A stretch of 64,000 bases of DNA, taken from the NCBI GenBank assembly GCA_027475525.1, contig JAMWFC010000096.1, positions 62,001-126,000 on the forward strand, given 5' to 3'. The notes under the pieces are model-generated. The model saw only the letters and a program-made list of their open reading frames with translations, was not told the DNA's origin and searched no databases. Made by a program: the position numbers and the translations under genes. The DNA comes from Macrolepiota albuminosa. Its lineage: Eukaryota > Basidiomycota > Agaricomycetes > Agaricales > Agaricaceae. Of this stretch, positions 11,290-20,689 are shown piece by piece (the stretch's first letter is position 1; every line of letters begins with the position of its first letter).

Positions 11290-14200
11290 ACATTAAAATA
11301 TGACAAACCAGACAGTGTACGCTTCTTCCGAATAGCAGTTGCACGATGTCTCAATGCTTTTTCCCCTGTTATCAATAAGTATTAAAGAATTACAAGCAGT
11401 AATAGACGCACGTCTAACAGTCCTTGGACTCTGCTTATTTTGAACAGCAGTCACACGTCCCAATGCTTTTTCTCCTGTTATAAATAATGCACGTCTGACA
11501 TTTTTTGAGCTTTTTGGAGCAGCAGAGGCTGACACCTGATTAGCAGGTGGAGTTGCAGGTTCAATATCATCTTTCAAACATTTAAAAATCAGTTAATTAG
11601 ATACTCAGTTGTGTGGTGCATTAATTGAAACACATACTATCAGTGACCTCTTTTTCAATATTTTTATCAACATCATGAATGACAGGTGGAGTTGCAGGCT
11701 CTGGAGATGGAGATTTGATATTATCTTCTGAATGTCCTAAAATTAGTTAATTAAATACTAAATTGTGTGATGCATTAATTGAAATACATACTGTCAGTGA
11801 CCTCTTTCTCGCTATCTGTATCATCTTCTGAATGTTCTAAAATTAGTTAATTAGATACTAAATTGTATGATGCATTAATTGAAATACATACTGTCAGTGA
11901 CCTCTTTATCGCTATCTGTATCATCTTCTGAATGTCCTAAAAAATCAGTTAATTAGAGAATTGTGAGACATATTAATTAAATTACATACTGTCACTGATC
12001 TCTTTCTCACTATCTGTATCAACATCATGCTCTGACCCTTATAAAACCAGTTAATAAGATTATCAATTGTCTGACACATTAGTTAGAATACATACCTTCA
12101 GTGATCGTCTCCACTTCTGGCTCAATAGTACCCCGTTCCATTGTTTGCACCTCAGATTCTGTCTCTGAATCTTTTTTTCCCTGATTGATAACAGATTTCC
12201 TGTGATGGGCTGCAGCTAAAACAAGCATGAGAGTCGAAAAACATATGGTCAATATATTTACCTAGTTCCTTGTTGACTTGCCTTTCAATGCGTTTAATCA
12301 CTTCTGTATCTCTAGCTTGCTGTGAGGCTGAGACCTGGTTCTTGTGTGCAGACTTGCGTGATGCCACTACAGTTACAGGTGTTGTCAACTGTTTGTTTTT
12401 CTGAATTGTTCCTCTGGCATGAAGAATTCCATTGCTGTTTGACTGCTTGGCAGCCTGCTTTTTGCGCTTTTCTCGAGCAATCTCAAGACGTGCGAGATCG
12501 GGATCAGTGTGAGTTTCGGTGCTGTAGAGATCCGCCATGTTTTCAGGTGAGTGCCAGAACACCAAATCCGACGTCGAAGGTGTAACTTGATTATGCAAGA
12601 CCAAAAGATCATTATGTATTCCAGCTTGATCCTCTTCATTAAGATCTTCTAAAAAGTTGTATTTCTCTTGCAATAAGTGTTTTGCTGTATGATTTAATTC
12701 TTCTTCACTGATCTAAAAAGGCATTAATATGATCCAACGCTGCACACCACATTATGCACTTCATACAGCCGCTTAAGAATGTTGGCTGCAGATTTCTTGA
12801 GTGTTTTGACAGGCTCACAACTCTGGGAATGAGTGGCATGACAGTAGTAGACTGGATTCTTCATAAATGCATCGTGCATTGTTTGGATGAGCTGATTAAC
12901 ACTTTGCAACTGAGAATCAAGAGTACGCATCGATTGATGATTGAGAACATCTCTGACAAAGCCCTGTGCCAATTCTTCTTTACTTGTATTTGCTTCTTCA
13001 GCTGGTCCCATTGTAAACCATGGCACCCAACCAGCCATTTCACTAATCATATATGCTATGCGGTCAGTCTTGAAGTAGTTGGTGTCCCACCCGTTAACAA
13101 TTACAGTGGTCTTTGTTCCACCTGAACGCACTGTCTCAATGGAGGCATAAGGTGTATGTGCACCAATCCAGAACCAGCGAGCAAGTCGACGAAGATAGTT
13201 TGTCCGATTTGATTTGCCCCTGACCAGATTAGATGTTTTCCATGGATACGTCGTTGATTCAATCATCCGCTTGACAATCGATGGATTTGTTGACACATAC
13301 TCGTTGTTTTTTGATTCAAGCTTGCGGAACCGGTTTTCAAGTACATTGGGAGCTACCTTGTCAACTATTCCCATGAGAATAGCCAGCAGCCTTTCCATAC
13401 CCTCCAAGACAGGATTGCCACCAGCATTGCCTGTGAGCTTTGGTGTGTTGGTTATATATGGTGGAGCCTTAGAACCTGCAGGCATGACTTGAGCATACAA
13501 CCGTCGCATATCAGCAAGTCCAGAGAATCGATATCAGAAAACTGTGCCTATCTAATTGTTGATGGCTGCAATGACATCATAATGGCTGGCCTCTGGTTTA
13601 TATGCCAACTGAACGTTGTAAAGCACATGATACAGAGTGGGAGTCCCAGGAACGTAGTTCTTCTTTTCAAGATACAATTGTGCCAGCGGTTCAAAGACGG
13701 CCGCAATCTAGATAGGTACAACTATTATGGCATGACATTGTGAGGCATATTAATTAGAAAACGTACCATTACAAGACTTTCTTCATGTTCCACCATAGCG
13801 TTGCATACCTGCACAATAAAATCCGTTGTGACAATTGGATGCTTGGTTTCATATTGTGGATAGAAAATGCGAGACCCAATTTGTCCAACGATGAGCCAAA
13901 GAACCTTGTTCTCAATTTGATTGATAATATTGATTGCGGTAGCATCATTGGCATGGTCTTGTAATGCAAGATCAACCCATTGGTCAATGCGAGAGATTAC
14001 ACGTTGAAGATACTTGTCAAAAATCCGATTGTACTTGCTTTGAACTTCGTTATTCATCTGATCCTGATTGAAGCCAAAACTGTCCATATTGTTTCTGAGA
14101 TGCTGGCTGGTATAGAGAAATATGTGGTAAAAGTCGTCATTCAGGATATCGAACCGAACTTGTTTCTCTGAGAATGGAAGGCGGTCGTAATCGCACAGCT

Positions 14201-15960
14201 TTTGTTTGATCTCGATGTATTCATCATTTTGAAAGTAAGTGTCATAGACCTGGGTGACATCTGGAAAATTGACAAGCGGATGAGATGAAAACAAAAGCTC
14301 ATAAGTCAGAGCCATCCAGTTGGCATAGGGAATGTTGATTGCGCTAACTGTACGGCGCCAGTGGTAGAGTGCGTTGATGGTAAAAGGCATCTCCTTGCGA
14401 AAATACGGATTGTAGCAGAGGCGGGCATATGCATATGTCATTTCAACACAACTAAGAGCAATTGTGAGGCGTGAGCCTTGAGAATCGGTATGGTCAACAA
14501 CAGCACGCAGGACCGTTGAAATATTATCCTTGTCCATGCCAGGTTGGGCATGGAGTGCATCGAGAATCATGGCAAGCGAGTTGATAGACTTCTCTTGAAT
14601 ATGAAACGTAGTTCGATTCGCAGAGAGGTATGTCTTGATAAGCTGAGCTTGAACATGTGAATCAATCATGTCTAAAATGAAATTAATGAGATGTGCAACA
14701 TTGGATCATATTAGAATCATGCTCACCCTTGTCAAGAAGTTTTGCGACCCATGTAACGTCAAGCAACTTTTGCCGCAACTGCTCCCGTTTCCACTCTAGC
14801 TCCTGCAGAGATCGTGTACTCTTGTTGGTTGCGTTGATTTTGGCAATGGCTTTCTCTATCTCATAGTAGAGCTTGAGCTCGTCTGCATACGGAAATGTTC
14901 GCAACAGGTCGAGGCGATGCCCTCCATTTGCAAGAACTGGAAGACAGTTTCGTTGTGCTGGGGTACAATCTTTTTCCGTAAGGCCTGCCCATGTTTCAGT
15001 GAACTTTACTGTCTTCAGGCCGTGCGGATCAAAGCTAAGACAGTCCTTGACTATAGTTGACGGTGAAACCAAGATAATAATGGCGAATTCAAGAGCATGC
15101 GGCTGCAGATCCTTGCCTTCATGAGTGCTAGCCCAGAAAGTTGTTAAATCGTGAAGTTCCTGAGTACGTTGATTGATTCGGCCACGGAGGAGCTCTGGCA
15201 CCATGCCAAAGCCAGTGTTGCTCAATGCTGGCCACTTTACGTAGCCAATGAGAGATTTACTAATCTCCTCGTGAAAGTCTTGCCCTTCTTGAGCTGCTTC
15301 AATTGTTTCCTGAGTGGCTTTTTCAGCTTCGGCAAGTTTTTCTTTGGTCTTTACCAAAAGCTTTGTTCCCTTGGCAGAAAAGTTAATTGTGTAGTGGGTA
15401 ATAATATTAAATACCTACAGTTCTTCCGGAACTGTTGTCTTTGGCCTGCTATTGACATCTTAGTCTTGCGTAATGAGAAAAAAAAGAGATTGGCTTACCT
15501 GGTGCCTTGCATGCTTCTCATTTTCAACGCTGCCAATAGTAGTCTAATTGATTACTCAGTAAATATTGTTATCTCAAGCTATTAATTGCTGTATACCTTG
15601 GCAGTAGACTGTTATACATATAAAATAAGCACAATTACAAGTTAAATTGTAAGCACTTACTTTTTTACCCCTCTGAATATGACAAAAGACTTAATAAGAC
15701 CGACGATTGCGTACTACATTAGTATACGTTACCTTGTTTTGAACCTAAGTTTGTCATTATTAAAACTGAGTAAACTAATCAGTTGAATGTCACGTACAGC
15801 TGGAGATTCCTATTGAGTATGAGTGATAAAACTAATGAGCCTGGCAAATGAGTATCCTATTAATCCACATTATCTGATTTTTCAGCTGATTTTATAAAGG
15901 TTAGACCTGGGTCAAGTACTAATTTAACTGCTAGTCAATAAAACTTACTTGACGAGGCAT
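11254..15960 (-). pseudogene. Large unrecognised multi-exon protein of the element
   Basis: Proposed exons, 5' to 3': 15949-15960 (Met-Pro-Arg-Gln in the right inverted repeat), 15661-15672, 15597-15608, 15499-15543, 14727-15414, 13767-14671, about 12760-13707, about 12260-12715, then a series of short acidic exons down to about 11300. All introns checked have GT-AG ends and all joins keep frame. The N-terminus is Lys-rich, then comes a helical segment (KTKEKLAEAEKATQETIEAA) and a globular region with RGRINQRTQEL and LPVLANGGHRLDLLR; the GGHR element recalls ParB/sulfiredoxin-fold proteins, a weak resemblance only. The C-terminus is Asp/Glu/Ser-rich. Two in-frame stops, TAG at 13552-13554 and TGA at 13534-13536, interrupt an otherwise open exon (they would be Gln and Trp if read as C:G to T:A changes). 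I do not recognise the family. Confidence 0.6.
11637..12100 (-). repeat. Tandem exon-intron array, about 100-bp unit
   Basis: On the minus strand a 45-nt exon flanked by about 55-nt introns is repeated. The clearest copies start their ctgtcagtgacctcttt block at 11791 and 11891, exactly 100 bp apart, with more diverged copies at about 11637 and 11990. Each exon is symmetric (phase 1 at both ends) and adds 15 residues of the type HSEDDTDS(E/D)KEVTD. Every copy keeps its own donor (gtatgta) and acceptor (ttttag), so gain or loss of a unit never shifts the frame. Confidence 0.8.
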
Positions 15961-16075
15961 TTTGCAGTGATTTCTGTTGCTTATGTAATATCCTAAATGA
16001 GGAAAGTAGTGATAGGAGATCAAGTTGTAAAATCTGCCCTGAGTTCTCTTGTCATTTTTTAGTTTAGGGCAGGCT
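15706..16075 (-). repeat. Right terminal inverted repeat
   Basis: 370 bp, reverse complement of 5796-6142 with scattered differences. It holds, on the minus strand, ATG-CCT-CGT-CAA at 15949-15960 followed by gtaagttt, identical to the left repeat, with the same bases (ccactgcaaa or near) upstream. Confidence 0.9.
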
Positions 16076-16508
16076 GTAATATACACACAAAATGGCCAGG
16101 AGCAGCCCCGAGCCGAACAAGTACTCCGTCAATAGAACCATAATTAACAACCACAGTGAATTGGTCAAAGTTCTTGCATTCAGCGGATTTAAAATCCATA
16201 TCCTAGCATGACAACATAAGCCAATAACAGCCTCTGTATTGCAGACCTCCAGTCTCGTATTCGAGCTCATTTCTCAATGTTAAGCAATGCGGTAAATCAG
16301 TACGTAGACACCTCACAAGGAACAAGTTCCAAAAACGTTCCTGTCGATTTGTAAAATTGTTTCTCAGGGTCCCACAAGCTATAGACGTTAAATATACATT
16401 TAAAAAAGTCTGACTTCCTACAAAGATGCGTAGATACAAGACAGTCCAAAATCACGATATCTCTCCTGTAAGCAGGCGAGAGAAAAATGTCTTATAACTT
16501 CTGCGCCA
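16076..16508. other. Flank of the element
   Basis: No gene recognised. The sequence leads into the 3' end of the HsbA-like gene. Confidence 0.4.
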
Positions 16509-17187
16509 CTAGGAAAAGGCAGCGATAGCGGGACCGAATGCATTATCGATTTCGGTCTGGAGTTCCTGACCTGCAGCAACGACATCCGCCTGTTGAACGT
16601 CAATATTCCTGCAGAAAAGGCTCAACAAAGGAACTACTTACCGGGGCACAGGCAATGAACGCAGATGCCAAAGCGTCTGTGTCTCGATTCAGAGTGGTCA
16701 AGTCCTTTTGTACAAGGGCAGAAACCCCCCCGATAGGAATGGATTGGAAGGTAGCTTTGCGTGCGACAATGTCCGTTAAAGATTGTTGGATGTTGGGTAA
16801 CAGAGCTTGAAGGTCAGCGAGAATAGCCTGTGCATCACTTTCTCCGATTGGGCAGGCAGCACCCTTGAGCCAGATAACAGTGAGTATACGAGAAAGCGTA
16901 ATGCAGGAGAACTACAACTACCTACATTAACGTCATTTGTAGTAGCAACAAGAGTGTGGTCGAGATTGAGGGCTTCGGTGTGAATGTCCTAAATCATAAA
17001 CGGTATTTCAGGATGACGTACTCATATGCAACCACGAAGGGGAACACATAGCAGAGCCTGATGGAGATTTAGGATCTTGCCATCGACGGGGAAGGCATCG
17101 ATCGCATTAAGAAGGGCGCTCAGGGCGGGCACGATGTTTGCGTTGATGTTGAATCCATGCACTGACCTGCCGACGGTCCGTCCGCAC
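16509..17187 (-). CDS. HsbA-like hydrophobic surface-binding protein, N-terminus unclear
   Basis: Minus-strand exons give a helical repeat protein. The first part (NINANIVPALSALLNAIDAF) is joined over a 60-nt intron to DIHTEALNLDHTLVATTNDV, then over another intron to GAACPIGESDAQAILADL and a long helical part with SALVQKDLTTLNRDTDAFASA. The last exon ends AFGPAIAAFS with TAG at 16509-16511. Alternating helices with a D-I-HT-A-LD pattern fit the HsbA family of small secreted fungal proteins, which bind hydrophobic surfaces and can recruit cutinase-type esterases. No signal peptide is visible just upstream of the first recognised exon, so the true start may lie in another exon above 17187, or the gene is truncated there. 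Confidence 0.65.
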
Positions 17188-17228
17188 ATGAAGACATGGT
17201 TGTGGGCAGGCTAACGATGCTATAATGT

Positions 17229-17489
17229 TTAGGATACACTGACGCTGGCTATGTAGACGTTATCCATGACTCTCACCTTCCGAATTCCGCCACGACGCAC
17301 CAGGGCCCCATTCCGCGGACGCACACCAAACTCGCAGCACCTAACTTCCTCTTCTCGACCCACGACAAGTGTATCATCTGCATCCCCCCACCCATCTCCC
17401 GACACCTGCAAGTACAGCCGACGTGTCACTCGCTCGTCGGAACCTCCGACGGTCGTCGTCAAAATTAGCGGCACTCCACTATCAAGCAC
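17229..17489 (-). CDS. Hypothetical 86-residue frame, possible secreted protein part
   Basis: Minus-strand open frame directly upstream of the HsbA-like gene. It starts LDSGVPLILTTTVGG and looks like a beta-rich extracellular segment (ARG/VAL-rich, two adjacent Cys). GC-rich and codon-like in its third positions, but the plus strand is also open over 161 codons, so the strand is uncertain. No family recognised. Confidence 0.25.
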   Translation of the reverse strand: MLDSGVPLILTTTVGGSDERVTRRLYLQVSGDGWGDADDTLVVGREEEVRCCEFGVRPRNGALVRRGGIRKVRVMDNVYIASVSVS

Positions 17490-17842
17490 AGCGCTCGGGA
17501 ACGCGGCACCGGTACTCCCAATCTGGACCGGACGTGGCTGGGCGGCTCACGTGACGAGCATTCTCCTCGTCATGCAATACCAAGCGTCGTGCTTTTGTAG
17601 CAAAGTCAATTACTCGATGTGCCATGGAATAGCAATACACGGTAATAAAATGACTATCAGAGGTCCGTCCACATCTATTCTCCTCGCAGCCTCCTCCCCT
17701 TTCCTCATCGCCGATCCCCTCTTACGCTCACTCGACTTGGACGCGTCTTGACCGGCTTCGGCACAGCAGTCAACGCCTGATCCCTTTCTCGTCCAGACTT
17801 ATCAGAGTGTCGATGTTGTCGCTGGAACGCATCAGCACACTG

Positions 17843-18196
17843 TCAGCTACGACGCATAAAGAACAAGCCAAGAGCTATCAACAACAAAACAGAAACAACT
17901 TCCCAGATCACACCTCCTGCTATCTTTTCCGCATCGTCTCTGCTTTTGCTAGTGGTGGTGGAGACAGGGGAGACAGGAGCGTGAGCCCTAACGCGTGACG
18001 TTGAGGCACAGCAAGATTCTGCAGGGGCACTTCCCCCGGGCGCGCCAGGATCCTCAAGGGATACAGGCTTGTCCCAACGAGTCGGTTGTGCAGGGAAGAA
18101 TGGGTCGTGGTCGGCTCGACGGGCACGGCGCCGAGGTACCAGAAGATTGCTGAGTTGGCACCACCGGCGTTGGGGAGAGCACGGAGCCAGTTGCAT
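17843..18196 (-). CDS. Possible single-pass membrane protein C-terminus
   Basis: The frame ends with one clear hydrophobic segment (GGVIWEVVSVLLLIALGLFF) followed by MRRS and a stop, preceded by a Pro/Ser/Thr-rich stretch. That is the layout of a C-terminal membrane anchor on a secreted or cell-wall protein. The 5' part could connect by introns to the aspartic-peptidase-like piece at 19225-19445 on the same strand, but I could not establish the joins. Confidence 0.35.
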   Translation of the reverse strand: MQLAPCSPQRRWCQLSNLLVPRRRARRADHDPFFPAQPTRWDKPVSLEDPGAPGGSAPAESCCASTSRVRAHAPVSPVSTTTSKSRDDAEKIAGGVIWEVVSVLLLIALGLFFMRRS

Positions 18197-18228
18197 TGTT
18201 TCTGCGGCGCTCGGCGCTTGGTGCGTTA

Positions 18229-18273
18229 CTATTCAAAGTTTTTTTTTAATTTATCAAATGTTCAAAGAACAAG
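18229..18273 (+). repeat. 45-bp direct repeat, copy 1
   Basis: An actattcaaag / poly-T / aatttatcaaatgttcaaag block recurs at 19732-19776 with one T fewer. The flanks differ. Confidence 0.85.
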
Positions 18274-19224
18274 ATTTTCTGTCAAAAGGCAATCGGGTAT
18301 CCTCTTGGTCAAAGAATATGTTCTGAAATATCTTTTTTTGATGTTGTGAACGCCGTGTGCGGGCTTCTTATGACAAACTTTAAACGATATCCTTTATGAT
18401 CAGTCTTCTTCCTTTGAAGTCGCGGTAATGCCCGGGACCAAAAAAAGTCCTATATAATGAAAATACGAATTGTCGGCCATTACCCCCAGATTATACAATA
18501 CTATGTTTCCCATTCGTCGTCTTCTACGTTCTGCTAGCAACCGTCGTGTTTTTGAGCTGATTGATGGGTTGCTCTCTTCGACCAACGTGAATGTTCTTAA
18601 TTTCTTTTCGGAATCAATCATCCGACACGGCAGCATACTGCTCCAGAAATGGTGTCTTCAACACCTCTATCGGTCTACCTCCAAGTTGCAAAGCTAATCA
18701 TCTTTTCCCACGCATTGATCCTAGCTGTAACTCTCGTATCACCGGGTGGACCAATTTTTCCGGCTTGGCTGGCATGAAACCAGGGATTCTTTCGTTCAGG
18801 TCAAAGGGCTGGTTACACTTCTGACAAGACAGTTACGCACTGATTACATTCAACGCGCTCGCTCACTGTTACAGGACATGAAAATCTTATTGAATAGAAG
18901 GTGTTGAATCGGAGACCCATAGGGGATGAACCAAAGCAGATTGACGATGCGAGGATGACGTTACCTGCCGTATTTAGTGAGCCAACGTTGATTGCACTGT
19001 GTACCGTGGTCCTAACCTACATGCTACATGTTTCCATTCGCACCATTGGTATGCGTGAAATTGTAATAAGTCGAAAGTCACTGCCTCAATTTGGCAACTC
19101 CTGTACATGCGCGTGCTGTCAATTATTGAACACAAGTGCCTTTGTTGGGGCAGCCCGAGACCGGTTTTGATGTCGCCTACGCCGGAAGAGGAGTTGGTTA
19201 TGGCGCTGGCGGTGTCAAAGGCAC
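18274..19224. other. No gene recognised
   Basis: Short frames only on both strands. A pseudogenised remnant is possible but nothing can be named. Confidence 0.4.
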
Positions 19225-19445
19225 CTATTCGCTGGGTGGCTCGTACGCCATGACTGTGTAAGCGTTGTGGAGCAACGAGACGCCGAGGATAATGTCGGCA
19301 GGCACGCCACGGAATCGTAAGCCGGTACAAAAGCTGGCGGTGTTGTTGTTTGAGGGTGACGTAGTGAGGTCGAGAAGGTGCGATCGTCAAGGGTTATCGT
19401 CAAGTTGAATGGTGTTGTGCGTGGATTCTCACCTTCCAGTCTCAC
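19225..19445 (-). pseudogene. Aspartic-peptidase-like C-terminal fragment
   Basis: On the minus strand one frame reads NNNTASFCTGLRFRGVPADI followed by ILGVSLLHNAYTVMAYE and stops at 19225. The ILG...L.NAYTV pattern resembles the last strand region of pepsin-family (A1) peptidases, where a newly folded enzyme has ILGD-FLRN-Y-V. The Asp after ILG is Val here, and no active-site DTG triad is visible, so only a degenerate piece is supported. The N-terminal half on the same strand (FNLTITLDDRTFSTSL) is in another frame. Confidence 0.4.
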
Positions 19446-19574
19446 CTACCACAGACTCTGTCAGCATTAATCTCCAGCTCACAACTTTTCTTCAGCTGTG
19501 GATTCTCACCTTCCAGTCTCACCTACCACAGACTCTGTCAGCATTAATCTCCAGCTCACAACTTTTCTTCAGCT
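19421..19574. repeat. Perfect 77-bp tandem duplication no. 2
   Basis: 19421-19497 equals 19498-19574 at all 77 positions, with mismatches on both sides. Confidence 0.97.
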
Positions 19575-19731
19575 TGGAACTCAACTTGAAAATTTCACAT
19601 TGCTTATAAAGTTATAGCTCTTTGTTTTATTTTTGATTATGGATCAAGACAAGAAAACCATTTTTTTTCTATGATGTAAAGAAGAAAGATTTGATCTTTT
19701 AGTAAAACAATAACCAGTATATTTTATGCAA

Positions 19732-19776
19732 CACTATTCAAAGTTTTTTTTAATTTATCAAATGTTCAAAGAACAA
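19732..19776 (+). repeat. 45-bp direct repeat, copy 2
   Basis: Partner of 18229-18273; it lies just before the second SINE-like repeat and the AT-rich gene, so it may mark a rearrangement border. Confidence 0.85.
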
Positions 19777-19817
19777 TTTAGATGCATTTAAAAGAGGTAA
19801 GAAAAAGTTCAGTAATG

Positions 19818-20477
19818 AAATGCATAAGATATGGAAAAGAATGTCTAATCAATTTTTGAGTTGTGTAATCAACTCTATATATAAACCTCTGCTTGATATA
19901 TTTCATTCAGCATTATAGTCTAACAGTTTAATGTGCTGAGTTTTGAGTGACATGTGACTTTTCCAGAAGGTCAAGAGTTCAATCCTCACTTCAGCCTGTT
20001 TCATTAACAATGTCTAATCTGCATAATTTGCATGGAGACTTGTATGCATAGTTACTCTGTGGCTTGGGTAGAACCACTACGGTGGGTTTCAAGGTCCTCA
20101 TTTGTGAGGATCAGGTACTGTTCAAATCTTCGGATACATACCCGCCCAAGCCCTTTGTGGTTATAAATACTTGTGTCCTGCTTAGTTTGTCAGCTAGGAT
20201 TTGTTTCCTCTCACTGTTCTGGCTTGGATTGACTATGTTCATATGTCTGCTTCATGACTATGCACTTATGTAAATCCAAACTAAACTATGCTCACAAGTA
20301 TGCATATACTATGCCAAAGTATGATTTCTGATGACTATGCACTTATGTAAATCCAAACTAAACTATGCTCACAAGTATGCATATACTATGCCAAAGTATG
20401 ATTTCTGACGCAGCTAAGCTATGCTTGGCTATGCATGTATTAGTTATTGTTCTATTTTCTTCAACTTTTTTATTTTG
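19818..20477 (+). repeat. SINE-like dispersed repeat with tRNA-like head, copy 2
   Basis: Near-identical to 10405-10990 apart from scattered substitutions and an extra 77 bp (20254-20408). The tRNA-like T arm, loop TTCAATC, is at about 19977-19983. It starts at the same base (aaatgcataagatatgg) as copy 1 and the similarity ends at about the same base after ttctattttcttcaacttt. Confidence 0.65.
20254..20408. repeat. Perfect 77-bp tandem duplication no. 3, inside the SINE-like repeat
   Basis: 20254-20330 equals 20331-20407 (78 matching positions). The other copy of the repeat (10405-10990) has this segment only once, which is an internal control showing that the extra 77 bp is not part of the repeat. 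Confidence 0.97.
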
Positions 20478-20689
20478 AATCTTGCTTTTTGTTGTAATTT
20501 TAAATACTTGTATTTTGCTGAAAAGAATATATATAAATTTTTTTTATAAGTATAAAGATAATTGAAAAGATTTTTTAACAATAAATTTGAACTATATTTA
20601 TTGAAAATCAATCAAGGAAGGTCCAGCTATTAAATGCCATATCAATATTTTTATTATTGTCAATAACTAAAAAAAATGTTAAATAAAAC

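Larger units (their letters stand above)
5796..16075. mobile_element. 10.3-kb inverted-repeat-bounded element with two convergent genes
   Basis: 5796-6142 and the reverse complement of 15706-16075 align along their whole length. Both begin AGCCTGCCCTAAA and end ...TAGTACGCAAT. Between them lie an OrsD-like gene on the plus strand, a SINE-like insertion, and a large multi-exon gene on the minus strand; the two genes converge. The first exon of each gene appears to lie in its own inverted repeat. No transposase of a known class (DDE, KDZ, Plavaka, Polinton integrase, tyrosine recombinase) is recognisable in the translations. Flanks ttcaata / tgtaata agree at 5 of 7 positions if the end is taken as GCCTGCCC, so a target-site duplication is possible but unproven. 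Inference: a decayed copy of a large DNA transposon family. Confidence 0.7.

Noticed and set aside
11637..12100. Regular 100-bp repetition that could be read as a CRISPR-like array
   Set aside because: Units have different lengths of similarity, repeats are exon and intron parts with splice signals, and the genome is eukaryotic.
14727..15414. Naming the minus-strand element protein a ParB-type nuclease
   Set aside because: Only the LPVLANGGHRLD stretch is suggestive; the other ParB motifs are not evident, so only a weak resemblance is stated.
5796..16075. Polinton/Maverick or Starship identity for the inverted-repeat element
   Set aside because: No DNA polymerase B, retroviral-type integrase, packaging ATPase or DUF3435 recombinase motif is visible.
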